Shown here: piece after piece, positions 42,870-52,523 of the stretch | Layout of the letters: every line of letters starts with the position of its first letter | How positions within the stretch are numbered: the first letter of the stretch is position 1 | NCBI RefSeq assembly: GCF_027307225.1 | Contig: NZ_DAHUXJ010000006.1 | Span: 1 to 64,000, forward strand | Direction of reading: 5' to 3' | From: Bradyrhizobium sp. | GTDB lineage: Bacteria > Pseudomonadota > Alphaproteobacteria > Rhizobiales > Xanthobacteraceae | DNA length: 64,000 nt | The notes under the pieces: model-generated | What the model was told of the DNA's origin: nothing | The model's input: the letters and a program-made list of their open reading frames with translations, nothing else | Databases searched by the model: none | Program-made: the position numbers and the translations under genes

Positions 42870-44117
42870 CTAGGCCGCAGCGAGGACCAGATCGGAAGCG
42901 CGGTCTCCTGACCGCACCGAGCCTTCGATGGTTGCCGGCAACCCCGTATCAGTCCAGTCGCCGGCAAGAAACAGGTTTTTGAAGGCCGTTACGGCCCCCG
43001 GCCGCAACGCATTCTGTTCCGGGGTCGCCGCAAATGTGGCGCGGCGCTCGCGCACGAGCTGCCAGGGCGGCATTTCGGCCGTTATTCCAGAAGCTTTGCA
43101 GATATCCCGCCAAATCGCCTGCGCAAGCTCCTCGCGCGGCCGGTCGACCAGCCGGTCAGCGCCGCTGATCGTGATCGACAGGCGCTGGGGAAACGCGAAA
43201 AGCCATTCCACGAGCCCTCCGACCACCCCCAAAATCGGCGGCTGGCCTTGTGGAGGATCATAGCGAAAATGCGCGTTCACAATCGCGTGGAACTGGGTCG
43301 GTGTTTTCAGCCCGGGTAACAGCGAAGCCGCCGCACGCGGCGGCACGGCCAGTACAACGGCATCGGCAGGAGCAAGAGGTATCGTCTCCTCGCCAAAGCC
43401 CAGCTTGCTGATACGGCCGCCGGCATTGTCGAAACTGCGGAGCTCGCGCCCGTACTGGATCGCGGCCCCCCTCTCCTGCAACAGCTTGATTGCCGGATCG
43501 ACCAGCACCGCGCTCAAGCCGTCGCGCGCGATCAACGGCCGGCAGGCTTGGCCGCCGGCGAGCAGCGTCTCGCGCACGATGGCGCCGGCAAGGCCGGCCG
43601 ATCCCTCCGGCGGATCGATATTGAGAGCGGCCAGGAGCAGCGGCTGCACCAGGCGCTGGTACAGCACGCCCTCACACGCGATGGCATCGCCGACGAGTCG
43701 TTGAGGCGACGACCAGATCAACGGCGCCAGCGCCAGGTAGTCGCGCACGCTTGTGTCCGGCACGCGCCGCGCGGCATCGAACACCCACAGCGGCAGGCGG
43801 CTGTCGCCGAGATCGAGCCGCCAGCGCTTTTCGGTCTTCAGATCGATGAACGGAAATTGCGCGCGTTTCGGCCCGACCAGCCCGGCCTCGGAGCCGATCG
43901 ATCTTGCATAGGCCAGCGCGTGGTGATTGCCCGAGAGCAGAAGATGGTTGCCGTTATCGATCGTCAGATTGGTTGCGGCATCGAAATAGGAACGGCAGCG
44001 CCCACCCGCCTGTTGCGTCGCTTCGTAGACATTAACCTTGTAATTGGCGTTGGCGAGCCTGACGGCAGCCGACAAGCCGGAAATTCCCGCACCAATGATA
44101 TGGGCAACTTTTTGCAT
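42870..44117 (-). CDS. hpnE: HpnE, hydroxysqualene dehydroxylase
   Basis: The 415-residue FAD enzyme completes squalene formation by reducing hydroxysqualene. The N-terminal dinucleotide motif (VAHIIGAGISGLSAAVRLANANYKVNVYEA, GAGISG at 9-14), GGRCRSYFD and the C-terminal FLAGDWTDTGLPATIEGSVRSG are those of the phytoene-desaturase-like amine oxidase superfamily. It lies between hpnD (29 bases upstream) and shc (48 bases downstream). Confidence 0.94.
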   Translation of the reverse strand: MQKVAHIIGAGISGLSAAVRLANANYKVNVYEATQQAGGRCRSYFDAATNLTIDNGNHLLLSGNHHALAYARSIGSEAGLVGPKRAQFPFIDLKTEKRWRLDLGDSRLPLWVFDAARRVPDTSVRDYLALAPLIWSSPQRLVGDAIACEGVLYQRLVQPLLLAALNIDPPEGSAGLAGAIVRETLLAGGQACRPLIARDGLSAVLVDPAIKLLQERGAAIQYGRELRSFDNAGGRISKLGFGEETIPLAPADAVVLAVPPRAAASLLPGLKTPTQFHAIVNAHFRYDPPQGQPPILGVVGGLVEWLFAFPQRLSITISGADRLVDRPREELAQAIWRDICKASGITAEMPPWQLVRERRATFAATPEQNALRPGAVTAFKNLFLAGDWTDTGLPATIEGSVRSGDRASDLVLAAA

Positions 44118-44146
44118 GCGATGGATCGGATCAAAAATCGTGGGCG

Positions 44147-44986
44147 TCAGAAAAAGCCGTAGCGGAGCAGAATGGAAAATTTGGCCATTTTGTTCAGCCG
44201 GACCGGCGTGCGCGGGTTAGCGAACCCGCGCGCAACAAGCAATTGCAGAATCGCGCCGTAGTACTTCGACATGATGCGTGGCGCGCGCACCGCGCCGCGC
44301 GAATTGCGGGCCATGATCGCGTCGGATTGCGCAAAATGGTCCCTCGCCCGCGCCACCAGCGGAGCACAGACCTTCGGCAGCGCCGGATCGGCCGCGACCA
44401 CAAGCGGATCGGTCGAGGTGATCCCCGCCTGCGCCAGAGCTTCCTTCGGCAGATAAAGCCTTCCGATCGCGGCATCTTCGTCGATGTCGCGCAAGATGTT
44501 GGTCAGCTGCAGTGCGCGGCCCAAATGGTGCGCAAGCTGGATGCCGTCCTCTCTCGGCATGCCGAACACCCGCACCGAGAGGCGGCCGACAGCGCTGGCG
44601 ACGTGATCGCAGTAAAGGTCAAGCGTCGCCAGATCCGGCGCCCGGATGTCCTGAGGGACATCCATTTCCATGCCGTCGACGATGGCCAGGAAATCCTCGC
44701 GCTCGAGGCTAAACTGCCGGACCGACGCGACGTAGTCGCGCAGCCGCGCCGGCGGACGGCCCTGATAAAGTGCGTCGATATCTTCACGCCACTGTTGCAG
44801 CGCCGCCAGCCGCTCATCGCGCGGACCATCGGAATCGGCGATGTCGTCAACCTGGCGGCAAAAACTGTAGATCTGAAACATCGCCTCCCGCTGCTCCTGC
44901 GGAAGGATGCGCATCGCAGCATAGAATGAACTGCCCGACGCCGTCGTCCCATAATTCGGATTGGCTGCCGCTGCCTCTCCCGTCAT
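44147..44986 (-). CDS. hpnD: HpnD, presqualene diphosphate synthase
   Basis: The 279-residue trans-prenyltransferase joins two farnesyl diphosphates into presqualene diphosphate. The two Asp-rich metal motifs are VDDIADSDGPRDERL (from D47) and LRDIDEDAAIGRLYLP. YCDHVASAVG is also conserved. The start overlaps the hpnC stop (ATGA). Presence of HpnC, D and E together indicates the three-enzyme squalene route rather than a single squalene synthase. Confidence 0.95.
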   Translation of the reverse strand: MTGEAAAANPNYGTTASGSSFYAAMRILPQEQREAMFQIYSFCRQVDDIADSDGPRDERLAALQQWREDIDALYQGRPPARLRDYVASVRQFSLEREDFLAIVDGMEMDVPQDIRAPDLATLDLYCDHVASAVGRLSVRVFGMPREDGIQLAHHLGRALQLTNILRDIDEDAAIGRLYLPKEALAQAGITSTDPLVVAADPALPKVCAPLVARARDHFAQSDAIMARNSRGAVRAPRIMSKYYGAILQLLVARGFANPRTPVRLNKMAKFSILLRYGFF

Positions 44987-45861
44987 GCGCCGGCCGCCGA
45001 TTTCGAAACGGGGCGACGCCCGGTGAGACGGCGAATAGTTTCGCCTGCCATGCCGCCGAAGCTGAAGGCCAGCAATTCGAGGGGATTGAGATGCACCCGC
45101 TCGGACAGCGGATCCCGCATCTTGAGAAGGCGAACGATCTTGTCCGCGAACGACTGAATGACGGAGATTTCCAGGCCAAGTCGGAAATCCCTGACGTCGG
45201 CGGCGAGCATTCTGCCTTCATCGAGCAACGCTTCGTTACGTACGGCCAGCGTCTGCAGGCATTGCAGAAGCGCTGGCGCAGCGCGCGCTTCGCCCAACTG
45301 TTCGACAGTAGCGCCCGCGGCGGCGAGCGCATCGCGCGGCAGATAGACGCGGTTGAGATCTTTGAAGTCCTTGCCGCAATCCTGCAGGTGGTTGTTGATT
45401 TGCAAGCCGGCGCAAATTGCATCCGACGCCGCCCAGGTGGACGTGTTTTCACCATGCACGTCGAGCACGAACCTGCCGACCGGCATCGCCGAGTAGCGGC
45501 AATAGTGAATCACTTCGTCCCAGTTCTCGTAACGAAGCTTGGTCACGTCCATGCGAAAGGCGGTCAAGAGATCGAGCGCATGGCGCGGCGGCATTCCCCG
45601 CTCGGCCAGCGCCCGGCGGAGATTGACCGCCTCCGCCTGGCTGTCACCCTTGCCGAGCAATTCGGTCTCGAGAAGATCGAGAAGCGAGAGCTTTTCGTCT
45701 CCGCTCAAGGTCGGATGATCGGCGATGTCGTCGGCGGTTCTGACGAAATTATAGAAGGCGAGAATCAGCGCCCGATGCGACGGATGGATGATCCACGACG
45801 CGACCGGAAAATTCTCGTCGCGGTAGCCCTTGCCGGATCGCCATTCGCTCGCGTTGATCAT
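44983..45861 (-). CDS. hpnC: HpnC, hydroxysqualene synthase
   Basis: The 292-residue paralogue of HpnD turns presqualene diphosphate into hydroxysqualene. Motifs are NFVRTADDIADHPTLSGDEK (DDIAD at 44-48), YCRYSAMPVGRFVLDVHGE and NNHLQDCGKDFKDLNRVYLP. It is the first gene of the five-gene minus-strand operon. Its promoter must lie in 45862-45987, but I see no clear hexamers. Confidence 0.94.
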   Translation of the reverse strand: MINASEWRSGKGYRDENFPVASWIIHPSHRALILAFYNFVRTADDIADHPTLSGDEKLSLLDLLETELLGKGDSQAEAVNLRRALAERGMPPRHALDLLTAFRMDVTKLRYENWDEVIHYCRYSAMPVGRFVLDVHGENTSTWAASDAICAGLQINNHLQDCGKDFKDLNRVYLPRDALAAAGATVEQLGEARAAPALLQCLQTLAVRNEALLDEGRMLAADVRDFRLGLEISVIQSFADKIVRLLKMRDPLSERVHLNPLELLAFSFGGMAGETIRRLTGRRPVSKSAAGA

Positions 45862-45987
45862 CTTGGAAGCTGGCTACGCTGTTTCGTTTGTTTGCGCCGG
45901 ATATCGCCGCACGCGTGTGGAACCTAAGCCCCATATAGGGGAATAATTCCTCAAAACCAATGCCATGAACGAAGGTAAGCAAGGCAA

Positions 45988-46012
45988 AGCCGCCCCCGGA
46001 ACGGGGGCGGCT
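45988..46012 (-). terminator. Rho-independent terminator of the small cysteine-rich gene
   Basis: The stem pairs AGCCGCCCCC with GGGGGCGGCT around GGAAC. On the minus strand it is followed by TTTGCCTTGC, a weak U tract. It lies 28 bases past the stop of the 77-residue gene and separates it from hpnC. Confidence 0.75.
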
Positions 46013-46040
46013 CGCTTCCAAAGACCTTAATTTTAAGCCC

Positions 46041-46274
46041 TTATTGGCCGTGGTCGGTCAGAACCTTGTCGCAAGTCTTGGTGAGCTTGGGACGATTCTG
46101 TTGCAGGCAGTTCAGCACGATCAGATCAGGCTGATCCATCATCGAGCGACAGAACTTCTGCACGTCGCGAGCGCAGGCTTTCTGCTCCTCCGGCGTTCCG
46201 CTGTGTTGATCGGCGAACGCCGCGCCGGAGGCCACCAGCGACAGCAGGCCGGCTACGAAGAAAGATTTACGCAT
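46041..46274 (-). CDS. Small exported cysteine-rich protein
   Basis: The 77-residue protein has a signal peptide (MRKSFFVAGLLSLVASGAAFA) and a mature part of about 55 residues. Its four cysteines have even spacing (KACARDVQKFCRSM; VLNCLQQNRPKLTKTC), like the cysteine-rich repeat found in Golgi-type GLG1 domains. Two disulfides in the periplasm are likely. It has its own terminator, so it is a separate transcript upstream of the hopanoid operon. No function is known. Confidence 0.8.
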   Translation of the reverse strand: MRKSFFVAGLLSLVASGAAFADQHSGTPEEQKACARDVQKFCRSMMDQPDLIVLNCLQQNRPKLTKTCDKVLTDHGQ

Positions 46275-46717
46275 TGTGTTCCTTTGTTCTTACGGCAGAG
46301 ATTTCCAACCCGAATAGCACGAGGCATCAGCGGGGCAGACTATTCGGGTTGTGAAGGCCGCCGACCGCGGCAACAGAAGCACTGGCAAATACGGCCAAAT
46401 TTGCGACGGCCATCCTCCTAAATTGCGGTCCTCGAAGGCAGATTCGGAGGAGCGCGTAACCGATTGGTATCACGGACCATTTTTGCGGATCTAAGCGCTA
46501 GACGATTGTCGCGCGGCGAGAACTTCACAATACCTGAAGTCGCACGCGTTTCGCGAGCAAAAAAAAGCGATTGCCGCAATTTGCCTCATCCATGCAGGAT
46601 TTTCCGAGAACTGACGCTGCGTTCGACTGGCCTTTGAACCTAACCCTTGGCCGACACACCAACCACATGCGCGGCGATGGCCGCATCCAGGAATGTCACA
46701 TTCGAAGGGGGTTCAGC
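46275..46717. other. Intergenic region, no gene recognised
   Basis: The 440 bp lie between divergent genes. The stretch 46530-46720 is open in frame with the following gene, but its peptide is not protein-like. AAGGGGG at 46705-46711 is the ribosome site for the ATG at 46718. A GTTC-N4-GTTC at 46278-46289 has the wrong spacing for a LexA box. Confidence 0.4.
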
Positions 46718-47218
46718 ATGAAATGCTCGGGTTCAGGCTTGGTCGGGCAAACCATCAAGGCAAGCGCCGTTATCGCCACACTGGTTCTGTCGACGTCGGC
46801 CGGGCACGCGCAGGCGCGCCCGTTTGCCGGCTTTGACGGAGCCTGGTCCGGCAACGGAACAGTTTCGCTGTCGGACGGCTCGAGCGAGCGGCTGCGCTGT
46901 CGAGCGGTCTACCAAGTCGATGGCACTGGGCTTGTATTGAAGCAAACGCTTCGCTGCGCCAGCGACAGCTACAAGTTCGATCTCTCCAGCGACGTCACCA
47001 GCCACGGCGATCATATCACCGGCAACTGGTCGGAAACGAACCGCAATATCTCGGGGAGCCTGCTAGGAACCGCCGGCAACGGCAAGATTGACGTGACGGT
47101 CGAATCCGCCGGCTTTTCTGCAACCTTGACGTTGCGGACCACCGGCAACAGGCAGACCGTTCAGATCAGTTCCAAGGGCGACATCAGGGGCGTATCGATC
47201 ACGATGGTGAGGAGCTAA
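46718..47218 (+). CDS. Exported hypothetical protein
   Basis: The 166-residue protein has a signal peptide (LVGQTIKASAVIATLVLSTSAGHA) and a mature beta-rich domain: PFAGFDGAWSGNGTVSLSDGSSERLRCRAVYQV, LRCASDSYKF, HITGNWSETNRNISGSLLG. The pattern suggests a lipocalin-like or DUF-type barrel with one disulfide. AAGGGGG supports the ATG. It ends nine bases from the convergent RND gene. I know similar Bradyrhizobium proteins but no function. Confidence 0.75.
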   Translation: MKCSGSGLVGQTIKASAVIATLVLSTSAGHAQARPFAGFDGAWSGNGTVSLSDGSSERLRCRAVYQVDGTGLVLKQTLRCASDSYKFDLSSDVTSHGDHITGNWSETNRNISGSLLGTAGNGKIDVTVESAGFSATLTLRTTGNRQTVQISSKGDIRGVSITMVRS

Positions 47219-47227
47219 AGCGCTCAC

Positions 47228-49621
47228 CTAGCCCTTCCCGCCCGATTGCTGCGCTGGTCCTGCGGAATGCGTCATTCCGCGGATCCGCTGCGACAGCGTG
47301 ATCAAAAACATCGCCGTCGGGCGAAGAATGAAGAGGTCGGCCACCAGCGCCGACACCATGGAAAAGGCGCTGAGCCAACCGAACAGGCGAAGCGACGGCA
47401 GCGCGGAAAATACCGTGACGACGAGGCCGCAGGCCAGCACCACCGTGGTCAGGATCAATGCGGGGCCCATCAGCACCGTCGCACGCTCCACCGCAACATC
47501 GGGCGTGACGCCAGGCTTCGACTCCTGCCTCAGGCGGTTGAGGAAGTGAATGGTGGCGCTGAGCCCCAGACCGAACGACACCGTGAGTGCCACGACGCTC
47601 GCAAATTGCAGCCCCTCACCCAGCAGCCAGAGCACCGTGCCGGACAGTACCACCGGAAAAATTCCGGGCAGGATGCAGGAGAACATCACAACGACTGAAC
47701 GGAACGCGAGCCCGATGAAGATGGCGACGAGCGCGAATTCAACGGTCAGGCCGCGGTTGAGCTTTTCGATCATGTTGGCCGAATTGCGCGCGGCGATCGC
47801 TGAAAGTCCGGTGACCGCGATCTCGTAGCCGGGATGCGCCTTGCGCACGGCATCCAGACCGTGGTCGAGCTTCTCGACCACGGGAAGGATTTGGCTGGAA
47901 TCAAGGTCCGGCACCCTGCCCGACACCACCACTGCGTCCTGATTGGCGTCGATAAAACGCTGCACCAGATATTTGGGGATGACGCTGACATATTCTTTCA
48001 GCGTCGCAACGTCCGACTTGCCGGTCTTCTCTGCGAGCCAGCGCCGCAGCGTCTCCAGTGACCAGACGTTTCCGACGCCCGCCGTCTTCTCGACCTGCGA
48101 GTGAACATCCGCGATGGTCTGCAAGGTTTGCGGGTCGTAAAGCGAAGCGCCCTTCGGGAATTCGATCAGCACGTCGATCGCATTGGCGCCGGTCAACTTG
48201 GCGTCGAGCCGGCTGCTGGCGGCAACCGCCTGCTGCTTGTCCGGCACCTGGTCGGCCAGCCGGTAGCGCGGCTCGAGATTGGCGTAGATGGTCGCCAGGC
48301 CACCGACGAACAATACCGCAATCAGGCTGAAAAGGCCGGGCCGGCTGACCATCCGCACGGCAATCCAGTAACAAAAATTCCGCAGCATCTGCACGCCGGC
48401 GTCGGCGCTCTGGAATTTGACCGCAAATAATCTTTCGTTGCGCACGAACAGCACGCCGAACACCGGCACGAGCGACAACACCGCGACAAGCGCAATGATC
48501 GTCGCTGCCAGTCCGGCCTCCCCGAACTTGCGGATCAGGTCGGAGTTCGAAAACTGCAAGGCAATGAACGAGATTCCGGCGGTGCCGTGGGTCAATACGC
48601 AGGCAGGTCCGACGACCAGCACCGCGTTGCGGAACGCCGTGAATTTGTCTTGTCCGGCAATCAGGCGGTCGCGCGCGGCAAAGGTGAGCTGCATCGAATC
48701 GGAGAAGCTGATCACCATGATCAGCGGCGTCATCACGTTGAGGAACATGTTGAGGCTGAAACCGGCCCAGCCCAGGCCGCCGAGCGCCAGCAGGATCGCG
48801 ATGATCGGCGGGAACGCCGCCACTACCATGAACGATATCTTGCGGAAGAAGATGATGGCGATGACGCACCCGGCCAGAATGCCAAGGATGTTGTAGGTGA
48901 GACCGTCACGCTCGACCGCATTGCGGATTTCGAGTTGCATCACGGGCACACCGGATAACTCGACCTTGAGACCGGTATTGCCGAGATCCTCGGCCATCAG
49001 CTTCCTGATGTCGCCGATCGTCTTGCCGAGCTTGTTGCTGGCGACGACGTCCGGCTCGAGCGACAGCACGATCAGCGCCAGCGTGCCGTCTTCCGACAGC
49101 AGCTTGCCGCGAATGAGTTCGTTCGACTTCACCGTCTCGATGAACTTGGCGTAGTCGGCGCCTTCCGGCAGCTGCGAGGGAAACAACGCAGCCGGGAATT
49201 TACCAGGCGCCGGCGCCTGACGCGCCGAGAACAGCGAGATCAGGCCGCGGGTGCCCTCGACGAGTTGCAGATCGGTGACGAAGTCACGCAGCTTTTCGAG
49301 ATTGTCGCGCGCAAGCAGGTTCTTGCCTTCGACAACCACGAGCACGTCGAATTCCGTCGCCGGGAACCGTTTGATTTCCGATTCATACTGCCGGTATTCC
49401 TTGGAATCCGAGCGGAACAGCTGGCTCAGCGAATCGTCGATCTTGATGCGCTGGATTCCGAAAATCGCGCCGATGATGAGCGCTACCAGAATGATGCAGG
49501 ATACGATCGGGGCTTTGACTGCGATGAGCCCCATTCGTTCAAGCCCGAAGGCGATGCTCGACATCGGCCGCTGTTCGATTTTCTCGACATGGACTTCGTT
49601 GTCGCTGTTCTTTTCGAGCAT
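47228..49621 (-). CDS. RND/MMPL-family transporter
   Basis: The 797-residue inner-membrane protein has the two-fold MMPL layout: helix 1 (APIVSCIILVALIIGAIFGI), a loop to about residue 230, helices 2-6 (LTYNILGILAGCVIAIIFF; GLGWAGFSLNMFLNVMTPLIMVISFSDSMQLTFAARDRL), then the second half (VVALTVSFGLGLSATIHFLNRLRQES). It resembles HpnN in architecture but is shorter, and lipids or hydrophobic molecules are the likely cargo. The start ATG at 49621 is preceded by GGACAGGG. Its location 3 kb from hpnC makes a hopanoid-linked role possible but unproven. Confidence 0.85.
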   Translation of the reverse strand: MLEKNSDNEVHVEKIEQRPMSSIAFGLERMGLIAVKAPIVSCIILVALIIGAIFGIQRIKIDDSLSQLFRSDSKEYRQYESEIKRFPATEFDVLVVVEGKNLLARDNLEKLRDFVTDLQLVEGTRGLISLFSARQAPAPGKFPAALFPSQLPEGADYAKFIETVKSNELIRGKLLSEDGTLALIVLSLEPDVVASNKLGKTIGDIRKLMAEDLGNTGLKVELSGVPVMQLEIRNAVERDGLTYNILGILAGCVIAIIFFRKISFMVVAAFPPIIAILLALGGLGWAGFSLNMFLNVMTPLIMVISFSDSMQLTFAARDRLIAGQDKFTAFRNAVLVVGPACVLTHGTAGISFIALQFSNSDLIRKFGEAGLAATIIALVAVLSLVPVFGVLFVRNERLFAVKFQSADAGVQMLRNFCYWIAVRMVSRPGLFSLIAVLFVGGLATIYANLEPRYRLADQVPDKQQAVAASSRLDAKLTGANAIDVLIEFPKGASLYDPQTLQTIADVHSQVEKTAGVGNVWSLETLRRWLAEKTGKSDVATLKEYVSVIPKYLVQRFIDANQDAVVVSGRVPDLDSSQILPVVEKLDHGLDAVRKAHPGYEIAVTGLSAIAARNSANMIEKLNRGLTVEFALVAIFIGLAFRSVVVMFSCILPGIFPVVLSGTVLWLLGEGLQFASVVALTVSFGLGLSATIHFLNRLRQESKPGVTPDVAVERATVLMGPALILTTVVLACGLVVTVFSALPSLRLFGWLSAFSMVSALVADLFILRPTAMFLITLSQRIRGMTHSAGPAQQSGGKG

Positions 49622-49820
49622 GCCCTGTCCAATTCTCACATCAGCTCAAATAGTCGCAAACCAAGTAACGAAAAACGGATCCAACCTGGAAAGTTCCGGA
49701 TGATGGGGGCGAAGCGCCACGCAATAGCTGTTGAAAACAAACAACAATTTTGCAGACGACGTGTAGCAGGTCCTGAAGGCTTCCCGCAAGCAGAGCCCTT
49801 GGCCGAACGCGACTACCGGC

Positions 49821-49990
49821 CTAGTACCGCCGATCTGAAGTCCCTGCACCACAAGCGGCGAATTCGATCCGGGACTTCAGATCGATAAAGCGGTACTAGA
49901 ATCAATAAGTTTGTGAGTAGCCTATGACTTTCCGAAGTTCGTGAAGGTGGGCGCTGCGGTGGAGCATGAACTTCGGAAAGTGGGCACTAT
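49821..49990. repeat. Double-hairpin repeat, copy X
   Basis: Two palindromes lie in tandem. Bases 49821-49899 run CTAGTACCGCCGATCTGAAGTCCC to GGGACTTCAGATCG and CGGTACTAG. Bases 49918-49990 run TGACTTTCCGAAGTTCGTG to GAACTTCGGAAAGTGGGCACTA. The whole is the reverse complement of 62515-62682 with few differences. The end covers the stop codon of eutC. I see nothing else in the 49622-49820 gap. Confidence 0.9.
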
Positions 49991-50790
49991 TCCTCCACGA
50001 AATTGTCACGTTCGCCTGAATTGACGATCAAACCGCCGCCCGATTGACCCCCGCTTTCGTCCTTCAGCGCGATTCCCGTCACCTCCCGAGCCAGGCCTTC
50101 GCGAATCAGCCAGCTTGCCTTTGCTGCGGCATCTTCATGGCTGAGCCCGGCGCGGTGGATATTGGAAACACAGTTGCGCTTTTCGTCCGTCATTCCGACG
50201 GCCGGCGCAAAGGTCAGATAGACCCCGAGGCTGTCCGCCGCCGACAGACCCGGCCGTTCGCCGATCAACATGACGGTCATGGACGAACCGAGGATACCGC
50301 CGATCTCATCGCCCAATGCCACGCGCGCGCCGGTTGCGACAACGCCGTGGGCGAAACCGATGGCGTCGGCCGCCAAGAGCGGCAGCAGCCGTCGCAACAG
50401 CGCCATAGCATGCGTATTGACCGCGGTCGGTGAAAGCCCGTCACCGATGACGATCGCGAGCCCGCCCGCCCGACCGGAATGGCTTGCGAGCCTGGCTTTC
50501 GAATCGTCGTCAAGCCTGCGTCCGAGATCGGGACGAGCGAGATAGTCCTTGCGGCCTGGCGCCCGGCTGGCAACGCGTGTGGCATTCAAACCAAGATCGG
50601 CGAGACCCGCCACGAGGCCATCTGCGTCGAATGCCGCATGGACCGCGTCCCGTGCCCGCGCATGATCGAGGGAAAATTCGAGCAGTTCTTTGGTCGGCAG
50701 GCTCGCACCGGCGAGGCCGAGCGCCACGCGGGCAGGCGTCAATTCGCTCAAGCGCGAGAGCGACGGCAATTGCGACACCTCGGTCTTCAT
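49987..50790 (-). CDS. eutC: Ethanolamine ammonia-lyase, small subunit EutC
   Basis: The 267-residue protein matches Eut[69 protein letters not shown] and [26 protein letters not shown]. With EutB it forms the cobalamin-dependent enzyme splitting ethanolamine into acetaldehyde and ammonia. It is only six bases after hpnP on the minus strand; eutB lies on the other side of hpnP. The stop codon is overlapped by repeat copy X. Confidence 0.95.
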   Translation of the reverse strand: MKTEVSQLPSLSRLSELTPARVALGLAGASLPTKELLEFSLDHARARDAVHAAFDADGLVAGLADLGLNATRVASRAPGRKDYLARPDLGRRLDDDSKARLASHSGRAGGLAIVIGDGLSPTAVNTHAMALLRRLLPLLAADAIGFAHGVVATGARVALGDEIGGILGSSMTVMLIGERPGLSAADSLGVYLTFAPAVGMTDEKRNCVSNIHRAGLSHEDAAAKASWLIREGLAREVTGIALKDESGGQSGGGLIVNSGERDNFVEE

Positions 50791-50796
50791 AAGACG

Positions 50797-52404
50797 TTAC
50801 TCGGCAGGGACGGAAGCCTCACGCAGCCGCATGGAATAGTTCGACGCATTTTGCCGGCCGGCGGAAGCTGCGCGCGCGAACATGATGAGATGATGGCCAA
50901 CGGTCAGCGCCTCGATCAGATGCTCGATCTCGCCGCGGGCCAGACGGCGCAGGGCGAACTTCCAGAATTCAAGCTTGTAGTCGCCGAGAACACCGACCCT
51001 CCAGAAGATGTTTCGCAGCATGATGAGACCAAGCCTGATGTGCGGCCATGTTGCCCGTTTTTCTGACGGCGGCTTGATCCGCTTGCTATAGGTTTCCCGG
51101 ATTTGAAATTCGTAACGCTGCAGCAGTTTGGCGGGCTCGTAGGCTGCGCCCATGCACCTGCGCCAGGCGCCGACGACGTCGTCATACGGCATGCGAAAAT
51201 CGACGTTGGACTCCCTCCCCTCATCCTCGACCAGGCGGTTCTCCCTGATCAGGCGATCCCAGAGCGGTGTCTTCGGCAACGCCTGAAGCAGGTTGATGGT
51301 GAGAAGCGGGATTTGCGACGCCTCGATGAACTGCATCAAGTGCTGTTCGGTCTCCGGCTTGTCGGTATCCAGCCCGAGAATGATTCCCGACACGACTTCC
51401 ATGCCGTAGCTGTTGATGGTCCGGATGCCTTCCATGATGGGGACCATCATGTTGTGATCCTTGTGCATCGCTTTCAGCGCCACCGGATCCGGTGTCTCGA
51501 TGCCGCAGAAAATCGTGCAGAAATAGGCCTCGCGCATCCCGGCCAGGATTTCAGGCCGCTTGGCGATGTTCAATGTCGCCTCGCATGAGAAACGCAGGAC
51601 GAAGCCGGTCTTCTTTTGCCACTCGATCAGATGCGGCAGCAGTTCGAGCGCCGCCTTGCGGTTGCCGATGAAATTATCGTCGACGAAATAGACCGAGCCG
51701 CGAATTCCACATTCAAGCAGCTTGTCGAGTTCGGCCGTGATTTGTTGCGGCGTCTTCAGACGCGGGTTGCGGCCATAGAGCCCGGGAATGTCACAGAACT
51801 CGCACTGATACGGACATCCGCTCGAATACTGAATGCTGCCGAGAAAATAGTGCTTGAGATCGGCGAGTTCATAAGCGGGAAGCGGAAACTTGGCCATGTC
51901 GAGACGATCGGCGGTCTTGAGCACGACTTGTTCTGCGGGACGCGAACAGTCGCGCGCGAGGCGCGCGATCAACTCATCGGTGGCATCGCCCAGTTCCCCG
52001 ACATGCAGATAGTCGAACGAAGGATAGTAATCGGGACATGCGCTGACCGAGGGGCCGCCGATCGCAACCGGGAGGTCGAACGCATGCGCACGTTGGCAAA
52101 TATCGTTCATCTGGCGCCGCTGGATGTGCATGCCGCTGACAAAGACGGCTTCCGCCCACTCGAAATCCTCGTCGGTTGCGGGCCGCATATTTTCGTCGAT
52201 GAAGCGGACCGACCAGTTTTCGGGCATGTAGGCTGCGATCAACAGCAATCCCTGCGGCGGCATGAAGCCCCGGACACCGTCGGTCAACGGATAGGCGTGC
52301 TCGAACGAACCAAAGGACGGTGTATAGCGCGGAAAGACACACAAAATACGACGCACCGTGTCAGCGTTTGCAGCTCTCATCACTCCCTCTGGCGCCTCTT
52401 TCAT
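50797..52404 (-). CDS. hpnP: HpnP, hopanoid C-2 methylase (B12-binding radical SAM)
   Basis: The 535-residue protein has an N-terminal B12-binding domain (RILCVFPRYTPSFGSFEHAYPL, MPPQGLLLIAAYMPENW, VFVSGMHIQRRQMNDIC, GGPSVSACPDYYP). A radical SAM core follows with CPYQCEFC, VYFVDDNFIGNRKAALELLPHL and CGIETPDPVALKAMHKDHN. The ending NASNYSMRLREASVPAE is what I recall for Rhodopseudomonas HpnP. It puts a methyl group on C-2 of hopanoids. It stands between eutB and eutC, away from the main hpn block. A start at 52380 (MRAANADT), with GGGAG just before it, is an alternative. Confidence 0.85.
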   Translation of the reverse strand: MKEAPEGVMRAANADTVRRILCVFPRYTPSFGSFEHAYPLTDGVRGFMPPQGLLLIAAYMPENWSVRFIDENMRPATDEDFEWAEAVFVSGMHIQRRQMNDICQRAHAFDLPVAIGGPSVSACPDYYPSFDYLHVGELGDATDELIARLARDCSRPAEQVVLKTADRLDMAKFPLPAYELADLKHYFLGSIQYSSGCPYQCEFCDIPGLYGRNPRLKTPQQITAELDKLLECGIRGSVYFVDDNFIGNRKAALELLPHLIEWQKKTGFVLRFSCEATLNIAKRPEILAGMREAYFCTIFCGIETPDPVALKAMHKDHNMMVPIMEGIRTINSYGMEVVSGIILGLDTDKPETEQHLMQFIEASQIPLLTINLLQALPKTPLWDRLIRENRLVEDEGRESNVDFRMPYDDVVGAWRRCMGAAYEPAKLLQRYEFQIRETYSKRIKPPSEKRATWPHIRLGLIMLRNIFWRVGVLGDYKLEFWKFALRRLARGEIEHLIEALTVGHHLIMFARAASAGRQNASNYSMRLREASVPAE

Positions 52405-52523
52405 CTAAGTTAATCACGCAACCCGCAGGCTGAACCACCAATTTTTCGGGATTGTGGCAGCGATCTAACCCTGCATCAAACGAAGAGTTGCAAACGCTGC
52501 AGGAAATAGGTTCGCGAAGGCTG

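Noticed and set aside
46278..46289. GTTC-N4-GTTC near the small cysteine-rich gene, considered as a LexA box
   Set aside because: The spacing is four bases, not seven.
52405..52523. EcfG-type general stress promoter (GGAAC-N16/17-CGTT) upstream of hpnP
   Set aside because: Only a GAAC and CGTT with about 13 bases between them are present, so the spacing and first half do not fit.
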